From Chryseobacterium cucumeris (GTDB lineage: Bacteria; Bacteroidota; Bacteroidia; Flavobacteriales; Weeksellaceae): DNA of 64,000 nt. Positions within the stretch are counted from its first letter, which is position 1; each line of letters starts with the position of its first letter. Below are positions 44,231-52,613 of this stretch, in pieces. The notes under the pieces were generated by a model. The model did not search any database, was not told the DNA's origin, and saw nothing but the letters and a program-made list of their open reading frames with translations. Location: NCBI RefSeq assembly GCF_001593385.1, contig NZ_LUVZ01000043.1:1-64000 (forward strand). The letters are read 5' to 3'. Made by a program: the position numbers and the translations under genes.

Positions 44231-45595
44231 TTATTTGTTTCCGAAGTAAAAGTTGATTCCTATTCCAAAGCGCAAAGCCTGATCTTTTCTTTTCCCATTA
44301 ACAAGGCCTTCCCAGTCGTCTTTGAAGCCAAGATCATATTGGGCTGAGGCTCTCAGCGAAAAATTCTTGCTGATCATATATTCCAGCCCGCCACCAAACT
44401 GTGCTTTATATTGAGGTTTATATTTTGAATACAACGCTCCTGCTCCACCATACACAAATGGACTGAATCTGTATTTCGGAAAAAGGATGTATTCCAGATT
44501 CACTTCAGGACCATAGTAGTTTCTTTTCACAATATTTGAATTTTCAAGCGTAAAGAAGCTTGCGTTCAGTTCCATATTCAGATAAGGAGTAAGGAAATAT
44601 TTAAGCCCAATTTTTCCACCAACATTCATTTTAGGACCTACATAGTCATCTTTAACTTTCTGTCCTTCAACGTTGGCAAATATGGATACTTTCTGTCTGT
44701 AATCCTGCGGATATCTGCCTCCAACAACTCTGTCATTATTTTGCTCCTGCTCTCTGTTATATTCATTAATTAAGCTTTGATATCCTCCATTCTCATCTAT
44801 TGCCTTCCCCCATATTTTATCTCTGATTCCTTCAACAATCAGGGCTTTTACTGCTTTTTCTATTGCTTCTGTAACAGCGAGCTGAACAGGTTCGTTTTGA
44901 GTCAGACCTACCTCAGCTTCCAGTAATCTTTCAGTATCAATATATCTGAAAAAACTTCCGTTAACACTGGTTGAAAGAATGGTTTTAGAAGTATAAACCG
45001 TTTTAAGAATTTCTCCGTTAAGTGTAGAGACAGCGCGGAGATAGATGGTAATTCTGTCCTGGCGGTACTGTGTGGAAGCTCCGATTCCGAAATACCTTGC
45101 TCCAAGTCCTCCGGTCAGAATATTGCTGTCGTATGAGATAACGCCGCCTTCAAGAAGAATTCCGGCGTATAAAAGAGGTGGAAGTGATTGATTGTTTTTG
45201 TCTGCATCCTTGATATATTCCTGTCTGGTGGAACGGATGATCTGTCTTTCATTGAGAAGATTAGCGATGTTTTCCCTTTCAATAGGGACAAACCATCGGC
45301 TGTCTTCTAATGCTTTGATAAGAATGGTTGTAGTTCCCTGAGGGACTGCCGTACTCCAGTTGTTTCCATTTTCGGAAGGTTTATACTGGCCGGTCTGGTC
45401 TCTGAATTTGTAGACTCCTATTACAATTTTCTCTTTGGGAAGCGGAAGATTTTTTAATTCTGCGGTGGAAGATGTAACCTCTCCCATTGTTGGTTTTTCG
45501 GGATCCGAAGGTAAACCAAATATTGAACTACAGGCCTGCAGAATGCATAGCAGGAAGGTGCAGAAAAAGATTCTGGTATAAGTGTAGGTTGTCAT
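44231..45595 (-). CDS. csgG: CsgG curli secretion channel fused to a C-terminal beta-barrel domain
   Basis: A 454-residue outer-membrane lipoprotein (lipobox ILQAC, Cys22). Residues 50-280 match CsgG: IVIGVYKFRDQTGQY, TTILIKALEDSRWFVPIERENIANLLNERQI and the transmembrane-strand region GARYFGIGASTQYRQDRITIYLRAVSTLNGEIL. After about residue 300 there is an extra part of about 150 residues with alternating amphipathic strands (GGKIGLKYFLTPYLNMELNASFF, GGGLEYMISKNFSLRASAQYD) ending in GIGINFYFGNK, typical of an OmpA/OmpW-like barrel. The proteobacterial protein lacks this. Nonameric CsgG exports curlin across the outer membrane. Confidence 0.9.
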   Translation of the reverse strand: MTTYTYTRIFFCTFLLCILQACSSIFGLPSDPEKPTMGEVTSSTAELKNLPLPKEKIVIGVYKFRDQTGQYKPSENGNNWSTAVPQGTTTILIKALEDSRWFVPIERENIANLLNERQIIRSTRQEYIKDADKNNQSLPPLLYAGILLEGGVISYDSNILTGGLGARYFGIGASTQYRQDRITIYLRAVSTLNGEILKTVYTSKTILSTSVNGSFFRYIDTERLLEAEVGLTQNEPVQLAVTEAIEKAVKALIVEGIRDKIWGKAIDENGGYQSLINEYNREQEQNNDRVVGGRYPQDYRQKVSIFANVEGQKVKDDYVGPKMNVGGKIGLKYFLTPYLNMELNASFFTLENSNIVKRNYYGPEVNLEYILFPKYRFSPFVYGGAGALYSKYKPQYKAQFGGGLEYMISKNFSLRASAQYDLGFKDDWEGLVNGKRKDQALRFGIGINFYFGNK

Positions 45596-45619
45596 GGTAA
45601 GTTTATTTTTAGTGATTAC

Positions 45620-46039
45620 CTATTTTGGAATTACGATCTCGGACTGATCGCCATTGCTGGTATCCAAAATATTGATTAAAAGTCCCTGATTAGTATTGGT
45701 AATTTGTAGATAAAGGGAACCGAAAAGATAATTTCCGGGTTTTATGTTTCCATCACCAAACTGTTCTTCAAACAGTTTTCGTGAAAGCTCACTGAGGATC
45801 TGCCTGTTAAGACTCTCAGTAAAACTATCAAGAGAGTTCACCCGATCCAGCAAATTGCTGAAATCATTTTTTTCATCAAATGGGTTTTGGGCATTAGCAG
45901 AGCTTAAAAGCCACTGGTAATTAAATGTATCTCCTCCAAAGGCTGGATTTACCGGCTTATAGACGAGCTGCTGAGCTTTTCCGTAGAAAATACCCGCAAT
46001 ACATGTCAAAATAATAATAAATGTTTTCATGGCGGACAT
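45620..46039 (-). CDS. csgF: CsgF curli assembly protein
   Basis: A 139-residue protein. Signal peptide MKTFIIILTCIAGIFYGKAQ (start either MSA or three codons on), then VYKPVNPAFGGDTFNYQWLLSSANAQN, the CsgF signature with the conserved N-P-x-F-G-G that inserts into the CsgG pore. CsgF couples secretion to nucleation of the fibre. It begins two bases after the CsgE-type gene ends and is followed after 24 bases by csgG. Confidence 0.92.
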   Translation of the reverse strand: MSAMKTFIIILTCIAGIFYGKAQQLVYKPVNPAFGGDTFNYQWLLSSANAQNPFDEKNDFSNLLDRVNSLDSFTESLNRQILSELSRKLFEEQFGDGNIKPGNYLFGSLYLQITNTNQGLLINILDTSNGDQSEIVIPK

Positions 46040-46041
46040 TT

Positions 46042-46776
46042 TTAATAGATGAATTCATTTTTAATAAGATTTTTCTTAGCATTAAATTCTTTGATATATT
46101 TTAAGCTATAGCTTAATTGTTCTTTTAAATAATCCTCTGCCGGATTGGTCATAAAACTGTAAATAATTTTATCTTCCATCTGAATATTAATCTGACCACT
46201 TGTTCCACGGAGAGGAAGTTCTGTAATAGTTATTACGCTACTGCTTTTATCAGGAAGCTGACTGTACTGCATGTAAAACATATCATAAAAGTCTTTTCCT
46301 ACTTTGGTTTTTGTCTCATCAATAGTAAGTCCTCTGAGTTCGTAAGCAGCATCTTCTTCTATCTTAGCTGTTTTTTTTTTGAAAAGATTGCTGTTCAGTT
46401 CAACACTGTCTTTGGCAATCAGCTTCTGGGTTTCTTCATCCCTGATATAAAGAAAAGCTTTGAGAGCATCTTTTGATTCAAGATTCACACTGATTTCCGA
46501 TAATACCTTTACTTCATTGGGATTGACGGAAAATTTACCGTTCTGCTGGTTGTTTGAAAGATTTCCACTATTGCCTTTTTTAATGGAAATCAAAAGGTAA
46601 TTCAGTTCTTTATATACAGCAGTGTTATTGATTACGACTGCTTTCAATCTGACCTGGTTTTCAAGGACACTACTCTCTATCCTTGCGTTTACTTTCTTAT
46701 CTTCCTGCCCATAAACCCATACAGACAGGATGGTAAAAAATGTACCCAAGCTAAGGGAATATAAAAGTTTCATCAT
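46042..46776 (-). CDS. csgE: CsgH-like domain fused to CsgE
   Basis: A 244-residue periplasmic protein with a signal peptide (to about residue 23). Residues 28-115 resemble CsgH: a beta sandwich with LKAVVINNTAVYKELNYLLISIKKGNSGNLS...NGKFSVNPNEVKVLS, matching the sG..s.Q.G.f pattern of that amyloid inhibitor. Residues 145-244 match CsgE: ELRGLTIDETKTKVGKDFYDMF, VITITELP, NIQMEDKIIYSF and NP..DYLKEQ, aligning in order with E. coli CsgE. Typical CsgE has about 130 residues. The fused form would join curlin chaperoning and the export gate. Confidence 0.85.
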   Translation of the reverse strand: MMKLLYSLSLGTFFTILSVWVYGQEDKKVNARIESSVLENQVRLKAVVINNTAVYKELNYLLISIKKGNSGNLSNNQQNGKFSVNPNEVKVLSEISVNLESKDALKAFLYIRDEETQKLIAKDSVELNSNLFKKKTAKIEEDAAYELRGLTIDETKTKVGKDFYDMFYMQYSQLPDKSSSVITITELPLRGTSGQINIQMEDKIIYSFMTNPAEDYLKEQLSYSLKYIKEFNAKKNLIKNEFIY

Positions 46777-46783
46777 TTGTGTT

Positions 46784-47182
46784 TTAATAGTTTCTCATGA
46801 AAACTGTCTTATTATCTCCCTTTACATTAATCTGAATTCCATCCGAAATACTGTTGCTTCCTGTAACATCAATAATATTATTGTTTCCCTGTGCAGTAAT
46901 GGCAGCTTTTGTTTCTTTATCTGTAAATGAATTGATAAAATATAGTGTATTGAAATCTCCCAGCTGTCTTACTATAATATTCGTTCGGGTATTTAGGGAA
47001 AGTTCGGCATTGTTATAGTCTCCTATCTGGATGATATCGGATCCATAAGAACTCTGATCTGTCTGTTGTCTGGCTATAAGATTAAAGATTGTATTGCTGT
47101 TGACCTTATCCCAGTCTATCTCCTGTGCATGTATTGGCAACATTATGAAAAGAGCCAAAACACTCCATTTTAAGTTAAACAT
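46784..47182 (-). CDS. Minor curlin-like (CsgB-type) protein
   Basis: A 132-residue secreted protein; ATG at 47182 begins the signal MFNLKWSVLALFIMLPIHAQ, ten codons after another ATG. The mature part has curlin-type strands (IIQIGDYNNAELSLN, IIVRQLGDFNTLYF, AAITAQGNNNIIDV, IQINVKGDNKTVF), four or five units with Q-x-G-x-x-N, less regular than the major subunit. By analogy with CsgB it may nucleate fibres. It lies just before csgE. Confidence 0.78.
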   Translation of the reverse strand: MFNLKWSVLALFIMLPIHAQEIDWDKVNSNTIFNLIARQQTDQSSYGSDIIQIGDYNNAELSLNTRTNIIVRQLGDFNTLYFINSFTDKETKAAITAQGNNNIIDVTGSNSISDGIQINVKGDNKTVFMRNY

Positions 47183-47233
47183 AGCCTTAGTATTAAAATT
47201 ACATGATAACAAAACGGAGAAAACCGAAGGGTT

Positions 47234-47264
47234 AAAAAAGGAGAAACACTGCAGTTTCTCCTTT
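47234..47264 (-). terminator. Terminator between the major curlin gene and the rest of the operon
   Basis: AAAGGAGAAAC pairs perfectly with GTTTCTCCTTT over the loop ACTGCA; a T run follows on the minus strand. Partial read-through would give high curlin mRNA and less csgB/E/F/G mRNA. Confidence 0.9.
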
Positions 47265-47300
47265 ACAATTTCTAAGATTTACAGTATGTTGTTATAGGGC

Positions 47301-48119
47301 TTAATTTGACTGATTTACAATCATTGAGTTTCCATTACCCATCTGAGTTCCTACATGAACATGGCCAAGACCGCTCTGAGCTACCCAGGTAAAGTTACCA
47401 TTACCCATCTGAAGATCAAGAGCTGTGTTGGAATCTCCTATCTGGAACTGATAAAGCTGGTTAGCATTACCTATCTGTACTCCTGCAGAAGTGTTGTCAT
47501 CTCCTACCTGTACTGAGGCCGCAATATTACCATTTCCTGCTTGAATATGAGTGGCACTGTTGTCATCACCATCCTGATACTGAACAAGAACATTATTAGC
47601 TCCTATCTGAAGTCCGCTGGCATCATTTCTTCTTCCCAGCTGAACCTGATAAGCGTCATTCCCAATACCCACCTGAATAGCAGAAGCATCATTTCTTCTT
47701 CCGTCCTGATATTGGAAAACATAGTTTCCTAATCCAATCTGTACTGAAGAAGCATCATTTCTTCTTCCGATCTGAGTTTGTTCTGTAGAGTTAAGTACTC
47801 CTAATTGCCAAGTTGAAGCAGAGTTTCTGTTACCCATCTGTAACACTTCATTTGAGTTTCCAATACCCATCTGATCTACATCTACAGAGTTTCTGTTTCC
47901 GATACTTTTTGCATTATTGACATTTAAAATTCCTACCTGGTCAATATCTGCAGTATTACGATTCCCTGTCTGTGTAAGAGAATTGATGTTCAAAAGACCT
48001 GTCTGGTCTACTGTAGCAACATTTAAGTTTCCTGTTTGAGTAGTCACATCAATATTGAATTGTGCGAATCCGAAACTCATTGCGAATAGTGTAAGTACAC
48101 CTGTAAGTAAATTTTTCAT
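47301..48119 (-). CDS. Major curlin-like (CsgA-type) subunit with 23 repeats
   Basis: A 272-residue secreted protein. After a 20-residue signal peptide the whole mature sequence divides, without a single insertion or gap, into 22 units of 11 residues plus a last unit of 10. The pattern is x-N-x-x-x-x-x-Q-x-G-x, e.g. RNTADIDQVGI and RNDASAIQVGI. Units come in pairs (11 turns of a beta solenoid with two strands each), and the hydrophilic N/Q ladders fit curlin amyloid. E. coli CsgA has only five repeats of about 22. It stands upstream of the assembly genes and is followed by a terminator. Confidence 0.93.
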   Translation of the reverse strand: MKNLLTGVLTLFAMSFGFAQFNIDVTTQTGNLNVATVDQTGLLNINSLTQTGNRNTADIDQVGILNVNNAKSIGNRNSVDVDQMGIGNSNEVLQMGNRNSASTWQLGVLNSTEQTQIGRRNDASSVQIGLGNYVFQYQDGRRNDASAIQVGIGNDAYQVQLGRRNDASGLQIGANNVLVQYQDGDDNSATHIQAGNGNIAASVQVGDDNTSAGVQIGNANQLYQFQIGDSNTALDLQMGNGNFTWVAQSGLGHVHVGTQMGNGNSMIVNQSN

Positions 48120-48599
48120 CTTAGTAAAAATTAATTGGTTAATAGTAAGGCAAAGGTAGCTTCCCCGTCAAAATGAAAAACCACCATCAAAGTGTAAATT
48201 TTGAAAATCACTGTTTCCAGTTGGACAAGTCATTATTTACCGTTACGGAAAAACACCATCACAACATATTGATTTACAGTAAAATCCATCAATAGTGAAT
48301 ATTAATATTTATGCAAGGATGATTTCTTCTAAGCAAGCCCGATTTTTTATCTATTCAAAACATCACAATTCAGGGTTTTACGCTATTTCTTACCCAATCC
48401 TTTCAAATTTATTTTATCCACCGAAAATCAATTTTATATTAGAAATTCAAGACTGAAAGTGAAATAGATTGCATTTTATCATTCATGATATCTTATTAGG
48501 TTTAATAAGTAAATATTTCTGGCTACGATGCGGTCTTTCTCATAGGTTAATTAATGTTAAGGCACTTATTTCTTCAAGATATATTGCTAAATTTGAGCT
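48120..48599. other. Divergent spacer between curlin and Nudix genes
   Basis: A minus-strand box TACCTTTG at 48151-48158 is the likely curlin core promoter (no clear TTG). A plus-strand box TAAATTTG at 48588-48595 lies only four bases before the Nudix start codon. Otherwise the 480 bases are A/T-rich; I see no gene or symmetric operator. Confidence 0.55.
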
Positions 48600-49229
48600 A
48601 TGGAAAATTTTGGAAAAGATTTATTAAGAAAAATAAAAAGCGTGGAACTTCCCGGTGAACACGCCCATGGAGTATTCTCGCCTCCCTACCGTCCCGTTTT
48701 TACTTATGATGAAGTATTGTCAAAGAATCCCAAATTTGCGGCAGTCAATATTGTTTTATATCTGAAAGACAACGAATGGTATTTTCCATTGATTCAAAGA
48801 ACGATTAATGAGCACGACAGACACAGCGGGCAGATATCACTGCCTGGAGGAAAGCGTGAGGAAATGGACAGAGATTTTGCAGAAACCGCAGTTCGTGAAA
48901 CCTCTGAAGAAATCGGAATAGATAAACATTATGTAAGGATCATCAGAGAAATGTCTCCTATCTATATCCCGCCAAGCAATTTTTATGTGTATCCCTATAT
49001 CTCTTATACCAAAAAGAATCCTGCTTTTGTTCTTCAACAGACTGAAGCTGTGGAAACCATAGAATTTCCGATCACTTCCTTTTTAAACCTGTCGGATACC
49101 CCGGAGATTATGGCTCTGCCAAGCGCAGGCGGACATGATGTTCCTGTCATTAATTTCAACGGATATATCATTTGGGGTGCTACAGCCATGATATTAAGTG
49201 AATTCAGTCAGTTGCTGAAAAAAATGTAA
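48600..49229 (+). CDS. Nudix hydrolase, CoA pyrophosphatase type
   Basis: A 209-residue protein. It has the family signature HDRHSGQISLPGG followed by a Nudix box: AETAVRETSEEIGI (R-E-x-x-E-E-x-G). The HxGQ stretch ahead of GG is typical of NudL/YeaB-type CoA pyrophosphatases, which cleave CoA into phosphopantetheine and 3',5'-ADP; here the first half of the box is not standard (GGKREEMDRDFAE), as in other members. The promoter box lies so close to the ATG that the transcript could be leaderless. It is followed after 27 bases by a plsC-like gene. Confidence 0.82.
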   Translation: MENFGKDLLRKIKSVELPGEHAHGVFSPPYRPVFTYDEVLSKNPKFAAVNIVLYLKDNEWYFPLIQRTINEHDRHSGQISLPGGKREEMDRDFAETAVRETSEEIGIDKHYVRIIREMSPIYIPPSNFYVYPYISYTKKNPAFVLQQTEAVETIEFPITSFLNLSDTPEIMALPSAGGHDVPVINFNGYIIWGATAMILSEFSQLLKKM

Positions 49230-49256
49230 CTTTGCACTACCGTGTTTAATTGAGAG

Positions 49257-50063
49257 ATGGCGAAGAAAAATATTTTCACCGATGCATTCGGAACTCCTTA
49301 TTTTTTGAAAAGGTTTATTATTTTTATTTTAGGAATTGTTTCTTACAGAAGATTCAATGGCTTTAATAAGTTAAAAATAACCGGTACAGAACACCTTGTG
49401 GATCTTCCGGACTCTAACGTACTGTTTGTATCCAACCATCAGACCTATTTTGCAGATGTGGCGGCAATGTATCATGCCTTCTGTGCTGTGAACAACGGAT
49501 ATTTAAATACAATAAAAAACCCGATCTATCTGTTGAATCCGAAGATCGATTTTTACTATGTGGCAGCAGAAGAAACCATGAATAAAGGTATTCTTCCCAA
49601 AATTTTCAAAATTGCCGGAGCTGTAACGGTAAAAAGAACATGGAGATCTGAAGGGAAAAATGTCAACAGAATGGTAGATATGAGCGAGGTAGATAATATT
49701 ATGAAAGCATTGGACAATGGCTGGGTAGCTACTTTCCCTCAAGGAACTACATCGGCTTTTGCACAGGGACGAAGAGGAACTGCCAAACTGGTAAAAAATC
49801 AGCGTCCTATTGTAATTCCAATCAAAATAAACGGATTCAGAAGAGCTTTTGATAAAAAAGGACTCCGCGTAAAGGTAACCGGTGTAAAACCTACGATGGA
49901 ATTTAAAGCTCCTTTGGATATTGATTATGATAATGAAAAAGCACCGGAAATTTTATTGAAAATTATGACTGCTATTGAGCAGACAGAAGATTTCAATCTA
50001 TTACACAGTTATGATGAAGAACTTAAAGCTAAAAAATTAGAACAAAAGGACTCAAATAATTAA
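49257..50063 (+). CDS. Lysophospholipid acyltransferase (PlsC-like)
   Basis: A 268-residue membrane-associated acyltransferase. The catalytic motif is NHQTYFADV with His61 and Asp67, i.e. H-x5-D, one residue longer than the usual H-x4-D of 1-acyl-glycerol-3-phosphate acyltransferases. Other blocks are FPQGTTSAFAQGRRGTAKLVK (the binding of the phosphate) and KINGFRRAFDKKG. A hydrophobic segment at residues 18-30 may anchor it. The gene follows the Nudix gene by 27 bases and precedes the lipoprotein gene, an apparent operon through mpl. Confidence 0.8.
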   Translation: MAKKNIFTDAFGTPYFLKRFIIFILGIVSYRRFNGFNKLKITGTEHLVDLPDSNVLFVSNHQTYFADVAAMYHAFCAVNNGYLNTIKNPIYLLNPKIDFYYVAAEETMNKGILPKIFKIAGAVTVKRTWRSEGKNVNRMVDMSEVDNIMKALDNGWVATFPQGTTSAFAQGRRGTAKLVKNQRPIVIPIKINGFRRAFDKKGLRVKVTGVKPTMEFKAPLDIDYDNEKAPEILLKIMTAIEQTEDFNLLHSYDEELKAKKLEQKDSNN

Positions 50064-50078
50064 AGTAAATTAAAAATT

Positions 50079-50516
50079 ATGAACAAAATACTTGGAATCC
50101 TATTCGCAATCATAGTATTAGTTTCATGCAACAGCCAAAAGGTATATTCGGATTTTGACATCAGCTATTCGAAAAGCGGAGGTGTTGCTCCTATTTATGA
50201 AAATCTTCTTATCAAAGGAAATAATGTACACTACTCTTTTGAAGGACAGGGAAAGAAATACAAACAGGATTTTAAAATTTCTGATGAAGATTTAAAGAAA
50301 CTGGATCAGGTTCTTTCTCAGAATAATTTCAGAAGAATACAGGAAGACCGTAAAAAATTGTACGACAATATTTCAACGTCCATCAACGTCAAGAAAGGTC
50401 CCAATGAAGGCAGTAAAACGGATGCCAGTATGATCATTCCGAATTACAAGACCAACTGGAACAATATTCTTGAAGCTTTTCAGCAGATCATTAATACTAA
50501 TGTTAAAAAACAGTAA
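50079..50516 (+). CDS. Hypothetical lipoprotein
   Basis: A 145-residue lipoprotein (signal MNKILGILFAIIVLVSC, Cys17). The mature part has strands such as DFDISYSKSGGVAPIYENLLIKGNN and a central helical part ISDEDLKKLDQVLSQNNFRRIQEDRKK. No family is recognised. It lies 15 bases after the plsC-like gene and six before mpl, thus within the same transcription unit; envelope location fits both neighbours. Confidence 0.75.
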   Translation: MNKILGILFAIIVLVSCNSQKVYSDFDISYSKSGGVAPIYENLLIKGNNVHYSFEGQGKKYKQDFKISDEDLKKLDQVLSQNNFRRIQEDRKKLYDNISTSINVKKGPNEGSKTDASMIIPNYKTNWNNILEAFQQIINTNVKKQ

Positions 50517-50522
50517 ATACAA

Positions 50523-51860
50523 TTGAAAACCCACTTCATTGCCATTGGCGGAAGCGCCATGCATAATCTCGCCATCGCATTAAAAGACAAAGGATATCAG
50601 GTGACAGGTTCTGATGACGCTATTTTTGAGCCTTCAAAGTCCCGATTGGAAAAGAAAGGAATTCTGCCTCAGGAAATGGGCTGGTTCCCGGAAAAGATCA
50701 CTTCGGATATTGATGCAGTCATTCTTGGGATGCATGCACACCAGGATAATCCTGAGCTGGCAAGAGCAAAAGAACTGGGCTTGAAAATATATTCTTATCC
50801 TGAATTCCTGTACGAACAGTCTAAAAATAAGACAAGAGTTGTCATTGCAGGATCACATGGTAAAACAACCATTACTTCAATGATTCTCCATGTTCTGAAT
50901 TTCCATCAGAAAGATGTGGATTTCATGGTAGGCGCCCAGCTTGAAGGTTTCGACTGTATGGTAAAACTGACTCAGGATAATGATTTCATGGTGTTGGAAG
51001 GTGACGAATATCTTTCATCTCCTATTGATCTTCGTTCGAAATTTTTATTGTATCAACCCAATATCGCTTTAATGAGTGGTATTGCATGGGATCATATCAA
51101 TGTATTCAAAACATTTGATGATTATATTGAGCAGTTCAGAAAGTTTGTGGCAAGCATTACAGCAGGCGGCGTTCTGGTATACAACGAAGAAGATCCGGAA
51201 GTCGTAAAAGTAGTGGAAAATGCAGAAAACTATTTCAGAAAGATCCCTTACAGAACTCCTGAATACGAAATCAATAATGGTAAAGTATATTTAAAAACGG
51301 AAATGGGAGATGTTCCTCTTTCTGTTTTTGGAGCACACAACCTGCTGAACCTTGAAGGAGCAAGACATATCTGCCAGCAGTTGGGAATTATGGATGAAGA
51401 TTTCTATGAGGCAATCATGAGTTTCAAAGGCGCATCCAAACGTCTTGAAAAAGTGGAAAGAGAAGATAAAGGAATTCTTTACAAAGATTTTGCTCATGCA
51501 CCAAGTAAGGTGAAAGCAGCTGTAAAAGCCTTCGCAGAGCAATTTAAAAAGGATAAGAAATATGGATTCCTGGAGCTTCATACCTATTCCAGCTTAAATC
51601 CTGCTTTCCTTGAACAGTATGACCATGCTATGGATGGTTTGGAGGAAGCCATTGTTTTCTATTCTGAAGACGCATTGAAGATCAAGAGAATGGAAGCTAT
51701 TTCTCCTGAGTTTATCAAAGAAAAATTCAGGAATGAAAATCTAAGGGTTTTCACCAATGCTGAAGATCTTCATACCTACTGGAATACATTAGATAAAACG
51801 GATGGTGTTTATCTGATGATGAGTTCCGGAAATTTTGGCGGATTAGATTTAACAAAATAA
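50523..51860 (+). CDS. mpl: Muropeptide ligase Mpl
   Basis: A Mur ligase of 445 residues that joins the recycled tripeptide L-Ala-gamma-D-Glu-meso-A2pm to UDP-MurNAc. Rossmann motif IAIGGSAMHNLAIALKDKGYQVTGSD, ATP loop AGSHGKTTITSM, then FMVLEGDEYLSSPIDLRSKF and HINVFKTFDDY (ATP and metal site). Mpl is preferred over MurC because the family signature is GA-type binding with an early G-S-H-G-K-T-T and the acceptor region SSPIDLRSKFLLYQPN. TTG at 50523 is the only start that keeps the Rossmann strand. Wall recycling fits the neighbouring transglycosylase-bearing system only loosely. Confidence 0.88.
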   Translation: MKTHFIAIGGSAMHNLAIALKDKGYQVTGSDDAIFEPSKSRLEKKGILPQEMGWFPEKITSDIDAVILGMHAHQDNPELARAKELGLKIYSYPEFLYEQSKNKTRVVIAGSHGKTTITSMILHVLNFHQKDVDFMVGAQLEGFDCMVKLTQDNDFMVLEGDEYLSSPIDLRSKFLLYQPNIALMSGIAWDHINVFKTFDDYIEQFRKFVASITAGGVLVYNEEDPEVVKVVENAENYFRKIPYRTPEYEINNGKVYLKTEMGDVPLSVFGAHNLLNLEGARHICQQLGIMDEDFYEAIMSFKGASKRLEKVEREDKGILYKDFAHAPSKVKAAVKAFAEQFKKDKKYGFLELHTYSSLNPAFLEQYDHAMDGLEEAIVFYSEDALKIKRMEAISPEFIKEKFRNENLRVFTNAEDLHTYWNTLDKTDGVYLMMSSGNFGGLDLTK

Positions 51861-51862
51861 AT

Positions 51863-51895
51863 AAAAAGCTTCAGAGTATATCTGAAGCTTTTTTA
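51863..51895. terminator. Terminator after mpl
   Basis: AAAAAGCTTCAGA and TCTGAAGCTTTTTT, an almost perfect 12-bp stem around GTATA. It is bidirectional, also serving the convergent gene. Confidence 0.9.
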
Positions 51896-51908
51896 TGGTA
51901 GTTTATTT

Positions 51909-52520
51909 TTAATTGATCAACTTTTTATTATTGGTCAGTTCGATACTTTTTATAGAACCTACCGGTGCTATTTTTATCGTTTTATTTCCTTGAGCCAGAT
52001 AAATATAATACATGCTGTTGGATCCTATGAGATGTACCTGATCAAAGCTTTCATCACCATAGTTTAACTTATAGTCATATTTAAGTTTATTCTCCTTTAT
52101 CTTCCTGGTGAGCCCAAGACCCTCTCCCCATCCTATCCCTACAAAAAAAGACAGTAACATCATGGCAAGAAATCTCACAAACATATTGGTAAAATGATTC
52201 TCAATAGCTTCTTTAGTCATCGTTTTATGTTCTTTAAGAGAAGCCATTTTTAAAGCCCATTTTTTATCTCTATTGGCCTGTTTTGACAAAAAAGAGGGAA
52301 AAGCAAATGAAAATACAACTATAATAATGAGGGCAATCAGTATTATCGGGTGAGCCGTTAGAGTGGCTATCGGGCTTATCAAAATATCCATTATCGTTGA
52401 ATATTTCAGAATATTAATCCCTATCTGATAATAGAATACACTCTCTTTTAATATTCCCATTATGACGAGGAAAAGATATCCGAACGGAAGAGATCTCTGA
52501 ATTCCTTCTGAGTATTTCAT
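51909..52520 (-). CDS. Unrecognised membrane protein
   Basis: A protein of 203 residues with three or four hydrophobic segments: near 14-32 (weak), 40-78 (two), and 113-133. The C-terminal 60 residues are soluble with strands (YDYKLNYGDESFDQVHLIGSNSMYYIYLAQGNKTIKIAPVGSIKSIEL). No family is recognised. It is alone on the minus strand, convergent to mpl. Confidence 0.65.
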   Translation of the reverse strand: MKYSEGIQRSLPFGYLFLVIMGILKESVFYYQIGINILKYSTIMDILISPIATLTAHPIILIALIIIVVFSFAFPSFLSKQANRDKKWALKMASLKEHKTMTKEAIENHFTNMFVRFLAMMLLSFFVGIGWGEGLGLTRKIKENKLKYDYKLNYGDESFDQVHLIGSNSMYYIYLAQGNKTIKIAPVGSIKSIELTNNKKLIN

Positions 52521-52613
52521 GGATGTTTTTATTGGTTTAGTTTTATATTGGTTCAGATCAATACTATTGATGTACGAAAATATAAAATTATCATCAAATT
52601 AAAACATACAGAT

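Noticed and set aside
47301..48119. Low-complexity or non-coding repeat region
   Set aside because: Repeats are in frame with a signal peptide and fit curlin; DNA repeats are too diverged for a simple satellite.
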